Shown here: positions 56,410 through 64,000 of the stretch, piece after piece
Layout of the letters: each line of letters begins with the position of its first letter
Position numbering within the stretch: the first letter of the stretch is position 1
Assembly: GCF_030296895.1 (NCBI RefSeq)
Contig: NZ_AP028022.1
Span: forward strand, 1,488,001-1,552,000
DNA length: 64,000 bases
Reading direction: 5' to 3'
DNA from: Helicobacter felistomachi
Lineage (GTDB): Bacteria > Campylobacterota > Campylobacteria > Campylobacterales > Helicobacteraceae
Notes under the pieces: generated by a model
The model's database searches: none
What the model saw: only the letters and a program-made list of their open reading frames with translations
What the model was told of the DNA's origin: nothing
Translations under genes and position numbers: made by a program

Positions 56410-57879
56410 ATGCAAGATAGACACGAACTGCAACAAGAACAAGATTTGGGCATTCGATCGAACTTCTCCGTTCTCACCTATGTCTGTGGACCATTGATGT
56501 TATTTGCGACCTCTATGGACGCTTTCGAGTATAAGTTTGGCGGGCGCGCCGAACAAACCTCGCAAATTGGGTTTAACGAGCGGACCATGGATCGCAGAAG
56601 AGGGCTTTACCCCATGCAACAATACGCCACTGTGTCGGGGTATTTGGATTTGAGCTTTAGTTTACTCCCTAAAAAATCCGCCCATAGTCTCAAAGGCGGG
56701 ATCGGCGGCATGGTCGGGGGTATTTTCTACGACAGCACTAAAAACCTCGATCGGGGCAGCCAAATCTTCAACTACTTTGGTTACTACAATGGGTATTTAG
56801 GCGGAGCCTCCAACTCCATCGCCACAGGCGATGACAACCTAAAAGACAGCTTTAAAAGGTCGCTGGCCCGTACCTATATTTGGAGCGATGCCTTCTTGGA
56901 ATACCAATATAAGAATTACTTTGGGATCAAGGGCGGGCGCTACACCTCTACCATGCCCTATCGCAGCGGGAAAACACAAGGCTTTGAAGTGTTTGGGCAG
57001 TACAAACACGCCCGCTTGGTGTGGTTTAGCTCCTTTGGGCGCGCGATTGCCAGCAGCGGGTTCTTGATCAATTGGTACGCCCCTAGGACCTCTTACAGCG
57101 GGGGTTATGTGAGAAACGCCCAGGGGGGCTGGACACCTGTGGGTTACAAACTCTCTTATGGCACACACGCAGCAAGACTCATTTACAACCAACATAAAAT
57201 CTTGGCTGAATTCTTCTACTACTTCTCGCCTAAGACTTTCAACGCCCCAGGTTTTACACTCGGCTGGGACACCAACCCTAATTTTGACGGCAAGGGTTTT
57301 AAATCAGACACCCACATCACTGCGATCTTCCCCGTGTATGAGCCTTGGATGGTCTTTGGTTCAACGGGGGCACTGAAGTATAAATACGGCACACCCATCA
57401 CCCAAACTGGCCAAAGCCTCATTTTGCGCCAGCGCTTTGATTACAACAACTACTACCTTGTGGGGACTTTCTATAAGAACTTTGGCAACCCCAACACCTA
57501 TGTGGGCAACATGGGTAATCCCGCAGGTGTGCTTTTGGGGGGCAATAGCGTTTATGTGGGCACAGCGGGCACGGCTTTAAAAGCGGATGCCGTGACCGGG
57601 GCGATCGCCTATGGGGGCACACACTTTAATAAAAAGTTCTTGTGGCGGATGCAATGGCAGTGGACGAGTGCACCCGTGGCGTGGGAAGGACGCTACATGC
57701 TCACTTTGGGTTACAACTTCAATCAATACTTAAAGGCCACGATCGATTTGGCCTACTATGGAGTCCACACCAATAAGGGCTACCAGGCGGGCTTAAACGA
57801 CCAAGTTTGTGTTACTTATTGTGGCGGAGGCTATCAGGATAGGAGTGCTCTTTACACAAACATCTCGGCTGCCTTTTAG
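56410..57879 (+). CDS. Hof-family outer-membrane protein 1
   Basis: 489 residues. ATG 56410 follows AAGGAGGCAAC; the upstream ATG 56386 is weaker. Signal peptide (LTYVCGPLMLFATSMDA) and then FEYKFGGRAEQTSQIGFNER, the start shared by all Hof proteins here. Other family marks: GGIFYDSTK, GGRYTSTMPYRSGKTQGFE, WFSSFGRAIA, ILRQRFDYNNYY, YQDRSALYTNISAAF with terminal Phe. Probable porin-like barrel. First of five tandem hof genes. Confidence 0.85.
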   Translation: MQDRHELQQEQDLGIRSNFSVLTYVCGPLMLFATSMDAFEYKFGGRAEQTSQIGFNERTMDRRRGLYPMQQYATVSGYLDLSFSLLPKKSAHSLKGGIGGMVGGIFYDSTKNLDRGSQIFNYFGYYNGYLGGASNSIATGDDNLKDSFKRSLARTYIWSDAFLEYQYKNYFGIKGGRYTSTMPYRSGKTQGFEVFGQYKHARLVWFSSFGRAIASSGFLINWYAPRTSYSGGYVRNAQGGWTPVGYKLSYGTHAARLIYNQHKILAEFFYYFSPKTFNAPGFTLGWDTNPNFDGKGFKSDTHITAIFPVYEPWMVFGSTGALKYKYGTPITQTGQSLILRQRFDYNNYYLVGTFYKNFGNPNTYVGNMGNPAGVLLGGNSVYVGTAGTALKADAVTGAIAYGGTHFNKKFLWRMQWQWTSAPVAWEGRYMLTLGYNFNQYLKATIDLAYYGVHTNKGYQAGLNDQVCVTYCGGGYQDRSALYTNISAAF

Positions 57880-57993
57880 GGTCAAACCAAACAAAGAAAT
57901 CGGGGGGATTTAAGCAAATCTTTGTTATCCTTAGCGCATAAAAGTAAATATCCTCGGATGTTTGTCTTTAATTTTTAGATTTGAGGAGAATTG

Positions 57994-58220
57994 ATGGATA
58001 AAATGACAGCAATTTTAATAAAATCCCCACAAAGCCTTTCTTCTCTGATCATGATGATTATTTTTTACGGAAGGAGGATGATGCGCGCAATGCCCCTTTG
58101 CGCGAGGCGTACCTTAAGGGTAACACAATAACCCCACTGCTTTGGTTTCAAGTTTCTACAACAGGGGTTCTTGGGTCTGCTCTGCCCGAGAATTACACGA
58201 TGACAACAAAAGGATGGTAA
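57994..58220 (+). CDS. Hidden 75-residue protein upstream of a hof gene, one base missing
   Basis: ATG 57994 has GAGGAG upstream but the frame goes wrong after MDK. Adding one A to the AAAA run at 58000-58003 gives a continuous 75-residue protein: KNDSNFNKIPTKPFFSDHDD, YFLRKEDDARNAPLREAYLK, GNTITPLLWFQVSTTG, ending MTTKGW. Its TAA overlaps the ATG of the hof gene (TAATG). The product is hydrophilic, without signal peptide. Not recognised. Without the added base, the ATG frame yields a 45-residue peptide of unlikely composition. Confidence 0.5.
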
Positions 58221-59750
58221 TGAAAAAAATTGTGTCGCTCACTAAGAGTTTAGCCACTTGTTTGGGTCTTGTGTCCCAAACTTCCGCCCTAGATTGGAAG
58301 CATCTAGATTTGCGCAATTTGGAGTCTTTTGCCAAATTTAAAGCGGGGGCAGAGTCTTTCTCTAAAATCGGATTCAACAACAAGCCCATCAACACCAATA
58401 AGGGTCTTTACCCCACAGAGACTTTTGTCACCGTTGTGGCTTATCTCCAGCTAGACTTTCCCGAGCTCTTGCCTAAAAGCGCAACGGCTAATGGCCACCA
58501 TATGTCAGGGAGTCTAGGGGGGTTTGGTGGGGGCCTTATATACGATGGGACAAAGTACACCATCAACCAAGTTACGGGCAAGCCCTATGGGGATATGGCT
58601 TGGAACTACTTTGGTTACTGGGGCGGGCTCGTGGGGCAAAAACCTTGGGCGCAGTGCTGGTATGGGTACTAGGGGAGGAAGCCAGGCATCCTATGCAGGT
58701 AAAAGCGCAGCCCAGTTACAAGCCATGTCGGATGCCACAAGCATTGGAGGGGTTAATACGGCCGATTGTATCCAGGGGTATGCCCACAACACCCGTAATT
58801 ATGTGATCTACAACGCCTACATTGACTATTCTTACAAGAACATTTTTAGATTTAGAGGTGGGCGTTATGAATCGCCAGCTGACTACATGAGTGGTTACAC
58901 CCAAGGGCTAGACATGACCTTAAATTTAAACCATTTTAAGTTTTGGTGGTTTAGCTGCTTTGGACGGGGCTTTGCTTACAACGAGTGGCTGTATAACTTC
59001 TACTCTCCCAAAACCTACACCCTAGCCGATGGCAAGAAGATCAACCCCGGGGTGCACGCCTTTTACATCACTTGGGAGTATAAGGGCTTTAGTGTGGTGC
59101 CCTTTGTCTATTTTTCGCCCAACAACGAATACAGCCCATGCTTTACTTTGATGTATGACAGCAACCCCAAATTTAAAGGGATAGGCTGGCGCTCGCAAAC
59201 CGACATCACGGTGTTAAACCCCTTTTACGCCAAACGCTTTTGGGACACCTACCAGTTTGGCATGATCTCGCATAGAAACGCCCACAGCTTGATGATTAAA
59301 CAGCGTTTTGATTACAACAACTACAACTTTGGGGGCGGAATTTACCAAAACTTTGGCAACGCCAACTGGATGATCGGCTACCACGGGAGCCGCTTAGGGT
59401 TTGACTTTTGGGACAACACCGTCTATGCCAACACCATCAACTCCCTCTCCTACATGATGGACTCCAACGCCTTCACGGCTTTTCTCTTTGGCGGGGGTGT
59501 GTATAAAAAATGGCTTTGGGGTTTGATCGGCCGTTTGACCTATGGTCCCCGTGCGGATGAACAGGTTTTTGCGTTTAACCTCGGTTACGAGTTTTCTAAG
59601 CATTTTTATGCCGACATTAAAATAGAATACTATAACCAAATCATGCATCGAGGTTATAAAATTGGTTGGAACGGACCTTTCTTGCCCGATCAGCCCGCCA
59701 CCGACCAAGATAGAAGCCATATTTTTACCGAAATTAAAGTAAAACTTTGA
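58220..59750 (+). CDS. Hof-family outer-membrane protein 2, one extra base
   Basis: ATG 58220 (AAAGGATGGTA upstream). Signal peptide SLTKSLATCLGLVSQTSA-LD, then FSKIGFNNKPINTNKGLYPTETFV. The frame breaks after GQKPW; removing one G from GGG (58647-58649) gives GQKPWRSAGMGTRGG and a 509-residue protein ending SHIFTEIKVKL. Later motifs: GGRYESPADYMSGYTQGLDM, WWFSCFGRGFAYN, MIKQRFDYNNYNFGGG. Ends in KL rather than Phe, unlike most barrels. Either a sequence error or an inactive copy. Confidence 0.83.
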
Positions 59751-59823
59751 TCCATAAAGTAGAACTTTAATTTTGTCAAAATGGGCTTGGTCTTGTGAAG
59801 TTTTGACCTAGTAGAGGTATAAA

Positions 59824-59849
59824 ATAGATGAGCCATAGATGAGCCATAG
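59824..59849 (+). repeat. 11-bp tandem repeat spanning a hof start codon
   Basis: ATAGATGAGCC repeats twice and is followed by ATAG (2.4 copies). Each copy contains an ATG; the first (59828) stops after four codons, the second (59839) opens the gene. Confidence 0.85.
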
Positions 59850-61185
59850 AGGCTTACTTGTTTGTGCGTGTTGTGTGGGTTCTTTGGGGGCTTTTGATTA
59901 TAAATTCAGTGGGACAAGCGAATCGGTCGCTAAAATCGGCTTTAACCACTCCCCCATCAACTCTAAAGAGGGCATCTTCCCTACAGAAAGTTTCATGATT
60001 CTCACACTCAAGGCTCAAGTGGACGCGAGCTTGTGGGAGAACGACAAGAATAAAATCAGTGCAGGGATTGGCGGAGGGATCGGCGGATTGGCTTACGACT
60101 CGACCAAAACTTTAGTGGATCAGAGCACGGGGCAACTCTATGGCTCTAAAATATATTTTTACTTTGGGCGTTGGTGGGGGTTTTTGGGCAACGCCCCGTG
60201 GAAAAAGTCTAATATTGAATCCACGCAACAAGCCCGTCCCTATGTGCTCTACAACGCCTATTTGCGTTATGACTATAACCACGCCCTAACCATCATTGTC
60301 GGGCGCTATCTGTCTAAAACGATTTTTTTGAGCGGGTACACCGAGGGGTTTGAAGCGTCCTATAAATTCCGCCATTACTTTAGATTGCGCTGGTTTAGCT
60401 CCTTTGGCAGGGCTTTGGCGGTGGGGGAGTTTATCCGTCCGTGGTATGCCCCCATCACCACCACCAACAAGAAAGGTCAAGTGGTGGATTTAGGCATCCA
60501 CGCTGTGGGGTTAAACTACGACACAAAGCATTTTTCAGCGGTGGGTTTTGTCTACTTCTCCCCCAACACCTACACCACCCCCGGGGTCAAGCTCCACTAC
60601 AACAGCAATCCATCCTTTCAGGGACTAGGTTTTAAATCCCTCACTGAAATGACCGTGATTTTCCCTGTGTATAGCGCCCATTTATACGACGCTTGGTATC
60701 GGGGCTCAATGCTTGGCAAGGGAGGGACGAGCATTTATATCCGCCAACGCTTTGACTATAACCAGTATAACTTTGGCGCAGGGTATTTCCAAAATATTGG
60801 TAACGCCAATGCTCGAATCAACTGGTATGGTAGCCCGATTGGCATCGACTACCGCGACAACAGCGTTTACGGTGGGCTCATGGATAACATGATTTCACCC
60901 AATGCGGTGACGGGTTTTGTCTTTATGGGGGGGGTGTATAAAAAGCTCTTTTGGGGGCTCGTGGGGCGCTTGACCTTCTCGCCTAGGGCGAATGAGCAAA
61001 GCGTGGCGTGGAACTTGGGAATCAAGTGGAATCGTTACTTTTCTACTAACATTAAGCTGGAATACAATGAAGTCGACACCCATAAGGGCTACAACATCGC
61101 CGACTGGTACACAAGAGATCCGAGCACGCCAGCCACGCACCAAGACCGCAGTTACTTAATGACCGCCATTAAAGCGCAATTTTAG
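59839..61185 (+). CDS. Hof-family outer-membrane protein 3
   Basis: 448 residues. Short leader MSHRGLLVCACCVGSLGAF, mature start DYKFSGTSESVAKIGFNHSP, GGLAYDSTKTLVDQSTGQLYG, VGRYLSKTIFLSGYTEGFEA, RWFSSFGRALAVGEF, YIRQRFDYNQYNFGAGYF and YLMTAIKAQF with terminal Phe. The leader is short for a signal peptide. The start codon lies in a tandem repeat (59824-59849). Confidence 0.85.
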   Translation: MSHRGLLVCACCVGSLGAFDYKFSGTSESVAKIGFNHSPINSKEGIFPTESFMILTLKAQVDASLWENDKNKISAGIGGGIGGLAYDSTKTLVDQSTGQLYGSKIYFYFGRWWGFLGNAPWKKSNIESTQQARPYVLYNAYLRYDYNHALTIIVGRYLSKTIFLSGYTEGFEASYKFRHYFRLRWFSSFGRALAVGEFIRPWYAPITTTNKKGQVVDLGIHAVGLNYDTKHFSAVGFVYFSPNTYTTPGVKLHYNSNPSFQGLGFKSLTEMTVIFPVYSAHLYDAWYRGSMLGKGGTSIYIRQRFDYNQYNFGAGYFQNIGNANARINWYGSPIGIDYRDNSVYGGLMDNMISPNAVTGFVFMGGVYKKLFWGLVGRLTFSPRANEQSVAWNLGIKWNRYFSTNIKLEYNEVDTHKGYNIADWYTRDPSTPATHQDRSYLMTAIKAQF

Positions 61186-61294
61186 TGAAAATTTGTAACA
61201 TTTATAAAGATACTCTGCACACTCTGTCTAAAAATGGGTGTGACATCGCTCAAAGCTGCGCTAAAAGCTTGAGAGACTAAATCTAAAGGGTTGC

Positions 61295-61319
61295 CTTGAC
61301 TACACGCTTGACTACACGC
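61295..61319 (+). repeat. 12-bp tandem repeat at a hof start codon
   Basis: TTGACTACACGC occurs twice (61296-61307, 61308-61319); each copy begins with a possible TTG start. The period is a multiple of three, so each copy adds LTTR to the N-terminus. Confidence 0.85.
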
Positions 61320-62774
61320 AAATTAAGCCATCTCCTCTCTTTTTTGGCTTTGCTCACAAATCCCCTCAAAGCCTTTGACATTAAATTCTCCGGACGGCTA
61401 GACAACTTCTCTAAAATAGGTTTTAACAATTCCAAGATCAACACCAAGTATGGCATTTTCCCCACAGAGAGCTTTGTGGATATCGTGGGCTTTGCCCAAA
61501 TGAAAGTGGGGCTACTGCCCAAACACACCACAGATCACGAACTCAGCTTCAGTTTAGGCGGGGCGATGGCGGGCATCCCCTACGATTCCACCAAATATTT
61601 GAGGGACCAAGACGGGCAAGTTTATGGCTCTGTGGTGCACAACTTCATCGGGGGTTGGCATGGGTATTTTTTTAACAAATACCTCACCCAATTATCCGGA
61701 GCTTACCACGCCCGCCCCTATGTGCTCGACACCGCTTTTTTGCAATACGATTACAAACACAAGTTTGGCTTTAAGATCGGACGCTATGAGGCCAACATTG
61801 ACTTCATGAGCGGGTCAAACCAGGGCTTTGAGTTCTACTACCGACCCATCAAAAACCTCAAACTTTGGTGGTGGAGCTCTTATGGGCGGGGCTTGGCGTT
61901 TAACTCGTGGATTTATCAGTTCTACGCTTCAACCGCCTATGAAAAGCCAAATGGGCAGATGATCAACTACGGCTGGCACGGCATCACCGCCACTTATGAC
62001 TATAAAAAATTGAGCGCACAGGCTTTCTTTTATTTTTCGCCCAAAACCTACAACGCTCCGGGTTTTAAGCTCATCTACGACACGAATAAGAATTTTGAAT
62101 TGGTGGGCTTTCGGTCCCAAACTCTTTTAATGGTGACAGTTCCTGTTTACGACTCGGGCTGGTATAACCCACTCACAAAGACTTATAGCATTTGGGACGC
62201 TGCCCAACATGGCTCGTTGGTGGGTAAATACGGCGTAACTTTGAATATCCGCCAAGCCTTTTGGTGGAACCGCCTAGCCATCATCTTAGGGCTTTACAAC
62301 ACCTTTGGCAACCCAGATGCCTACCTAGGAAGCCACACCATGCCCATGGGGAACAACACCTCCTATGTCAACGACTATGTCAGCTCGAGCATCATCGGCT
62401 TTGACTTTTGGGACAACACGGCTTATGACGGGCTGGCTGATGCCGTCACCAACGCCAACACCACGACCGTCTACGGCTCCGTGGGCAGCATTTATAAAAA
62501 ATTCGCATGGCACATCTTTGGACGCGTGAGCAACGCCAACCACAACGCTCAAGGGCACATCGGGCGCAGCAACGAATACTCCGCAGCCCTAAGTTTAGAC
62601 TACGCCTTCACCCGTTCGGTGTTCTTGCACTTCAAGATCGAATACTACGGAGTGCAAATGCATCAGGGCTACCAAGTGGGCTACTTTGGCGCCCCCCAAT
62701 TTAACAACCCCGACTTTAGGGCAAATTATCAAGACCGCAGCCACATCATGACCAACATCACTTTAAAATTTTAG
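61296..62774 (+). CDS. Hof-family outer-membrane protein 4
   Basis: 492 residues with a TTG start at 61296 or 61308; AAAGGG lies five bases before the first. Signal peptide KLSHLLSFLALLTNPLKA-FD, then KFSGRLDNFSKIGFNNSK, GGAMAGIPYDSTKYLRDQDGQVYG, IGRYEANIDFMSGSNQGFEF, WWWSSYGRGLAFN, FFYFSPKTYNAPGFKL and end HIMTNITLKF with terminal Phe. Full length. Confidence 0.85.
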   Translation: MTTRLTTRKLSHLLSFLALLTNPLKAFDIKFSGRLDNFSKIGFNNSKINTKYGIFPTESFVDIVGFAQMKVGLLPKHTTDHELSFSLGGAMAGIPYDSTKYLRDQDGQVYGSVVHNFIGGWHGYFFNKYLTQLSGAYHARPYVLDTAFLQYDYKHKFGFKIGRYEANIDFMSGSNQGFEFYYRPIKNLKLWWWSSYGRGLAFNSWIYQFYASTAYEKPNGQMINYGWHGITATYDYKKLSAQAFFYFSPKTYNAPGFKLIYDTNKNFELVGFRSQTLLMVTVPVYDSGWYNPLTKTYSIWDAAQHGSLVGKYGVTLNIRQAFWWNRLAIILGLYNTFGNPDAYLGSHTMPMGNNTSYVNDYVSSSIIGFDFWDNTAYDGLADAVTNANTTTVYGSVGSIYKKFAWHIFGRVSNANHNAQGHIGRSNEYSAALSLDYAFTRSVFLHFKIEYYGVQMHQGYQVGYFGAPQFNNPDFRANYQDRSHIMTNITLKF

Positions 62775-62994
62775 ACTTAGTGTGAATAAAATATTTGTAA
62801 TAACATTCTATGTATTACCCAAAAATTTAAGCTAAATTGTGTCTGTTTAAGAAAAAAATACACAAACTATATTAAAATGCGCCTACACAATCATGGTCTC
62901 GGGCATGGCTCGGCTAGAGTTTTACGGACGTGTTCTGTGTAGTTCTCTAACACTTTAGGGTTACTAGATACCTGCGATATTGAAGGCGACACCA

Positions 62995-64000
62995 ATGAAT
63001 GAAGAAAAACAACAAAAAAGGTTACGAGGCATGAAAAAGATCAAAGACACCAAATGGGGTAAGCTGGTAAAGGGGGTGCGTAAACTGCGCAACACGCTCA
63101 CACCTGCCCTGCTGGCTTCCTCTTCTTTGGGGGTTTGCGGTTTGGACGCGATCACCTACGAAGTGCATGGGGATCTGATCAACTTCTCAAAAGTGGGGTT
63201 CAACAACTCCCCCATTAACCCAATCAAGGGGCTTTACCCAACCGGTACCTTTGTGGAGTTGACGGGTAAATTAGAAAGCACCGTGCATTTAGGCAAGGGC
63301 TGGAGTGTGAGTTTAGGCGGGGCGCTAGGGGGCATGCCCTATGACAACACCCGTTACGACAAATACGCTAGCGACATTAAAATACCGAAGGCTTGGGCAA
63401 ATGGTTGTGGAGCTAATTACACCGGTCCAGACAGCGCAAACGGCTTCTGTGTGCCTTTCGATGACCCGAACACTAAGAACCCCGTATATGGCTCTTACCA
63501 ATGGGCGGAGCAACATGGGGGTGTAGCCGACCCGCGTGGGATTGGCTATATGTTTATGGGGGAGTGGAACGGTTTGTTCCCCAACTACTACCCCGCCAGT
63601 GCCTACACCCCCGGGCAATCGCGCAGGTATGAAATCTACAAGGCGAATGTCCAGTACAAAAGCGATAAAATTTGGATCATCGCTGGGCGCTATGACACCA
63701 CACAGGTCAAAGACATCGACTGGTTCTACCAATTGACCCAAGGTTTTTATGGGATGTTTAAACTCACCAACAAGCTGACCTTCCAAGTGTTCAGCTCCTG
63801 GGGCCGTGGTATTGCTGACGGTCAGTGGATGTTCCCCATCTACCGGGAAAAACCTTGGGGTGAACATAAAATCGGGGTGATCTACCAAGTGAACAAGCAC
63901 TTCTCCATCCACCCGCATGTGTGGTTCTCTCCCGAAGTCTTCACCGCTCCTGAAGTTAAAATGTATTACGACACTAATCCCGAGTTTAGTGGTAGAGGTT
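62995..64000 (+). CDS. Hof-family outer-membrane protein 5, cut by the window end
   Basis: ATG 62995 (GAAGG upstream) or ATG 63031 (ACGAGG upstream). A basic leader of about 35 residues precedes a hydrophobic stretch (LTPALLASSSLGVCGLDA), then VHGDLINFSKVGFNNSPINP and GLYPTGTFVELTG, family marks. It has an insert with three cysteines around residues 135-165 absent from the other copies, then IIAGRYDTTQVKDID, QVFSSWGRGIADGQW and FSPEVFTAPEVKMYYDTNPE. The C-terminus lies beyond the window. Confidence 0.85.
   Translation, partial: MNEEKQQKRLRGMKKIKDTKWGKLVKGVRKLRNTLTPALLASSSLGVCGLDAITYEVHGDLINFSKVGFNNSPINPIKGLYPTGTFVELTGKLESTVHLGKGWSVSLGGALGGMPYDNTRYDKYASDIKIPKAWANGCGANYTGPDSANGFCVPFDDPNTKNPVYGSYQWAEQHGGVADPRGIGYMFMGEWNGLFPNYYPASAYTPGQSRRYEIYKANVQYKSDKIWIIAGRYDTTQVKDIDWFYQLTQGFYGMFKLTNKLTFQVFSSWGRGIADGQWMFPIYREKPWGEHKIGVIYQVNKHFSIHPHVWFSPEVFTAPEVKMYYDTNPEFSGRG

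Noticed and set aside
63325-63918. 197-codon minus-strand frame opposite the last hof gene
   Set aside because: The plus frame has clear Hof motifs and continues past the window edge; the minus frame is a shadow.

Overview
The window comes from a Helicobacter chromosome, most likely a gastric non-pylori species. The supporting genes are OorDABC 2-oxoglutarate oxidoreductase, gamma-glutamyltranspeptidase, catalase, a Hpn-type histidine-rich protein, a HugZ haem oxygenase, cbb3 oxidase, the rpoN-lptB-tsaE-dnaX and plsC-HP1349-ctpA gene orders known from H. pylori, and a tandem array of Hof outer-membrane proteins. No species can be fixed from the sequence alone. Comparisons with H. pylori gene numbers and protein lengths are from memory, not from a search.

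Layout. 1-8 kb: an AsmA-like protein (partial), mltG, oorDABC, then a lysA fused to a chorismate mutase/prephenate-dehydratase-like tail and a DUF2156 protein. 8.1-9.4 kb: a gene remnant and two Sel1-repeat proteins. 9.4-13.3 kb: rpoN, lptB, tsaE and dnaX on the minus strand. 13.3-16.4 kb: ggt, speE, coaE. 16.4-17.6 kb: a decayed restriction-modification system. 17.7-26.8 kb: rplM-rpsI, a MATE transporter, a J-domain protein, a surface protein, rclA, gapA, a BI-1 protein, a ThiD2-like protein and hpn. 26.8-28.6 kb: degenerate accessory DNA. 28.7-34.7 kb: nrdA, typA, katA. 34.8-38.8 kb: two small DUF1104 periplasmic proteins, a BspA-like repeat protein and an outer-membrane protein. 38.8-43.6 kb: the ccoNOQP operon with accessory genes, including a 33-residue membrane protein. 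43.7-46.7 kb: recG, a lipoprotein and an outer-membrane protein. 46.7-48.5 kb: an uncharacterised four-gene operon led by a membrane-anchored P-loop GTPase. 48.8-56.1 kb: hugZ, rpsB-tsf, metK, tRNA-Ala, plsC, an SH3-like protein and ctpA. 56.4-64 kb: five Hof-family outer-membrane genes, the last cut by the window edge.

A striking property is the number of otherwise intact, often housekeeping, genes broken by one base in a short homopolymer: oorB, rpoN, rclA, nrdA, ccoO, the FixH-like gene, the GTPase, its downstream gene, one hof gene and a small gene before it. Restoring one base gives the expected length, for example 788 residues for NrdA. The simplest reading is residual assembly error. 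The restriction-modification genes and the 26.8-28.6 kb block also carry base-substitution stops and look truly decayed.

The best candidates for undescribed biology are the membrane GTPase operon (46.7-48.5 kb), the 33-residue protein coupled into the cbb3 operon, the LysA-PheA-like fusion, a hidden 75-residue gene overlapping a hof gene, and start-codon-containing tandem repeats at two neighbouring hof genes.
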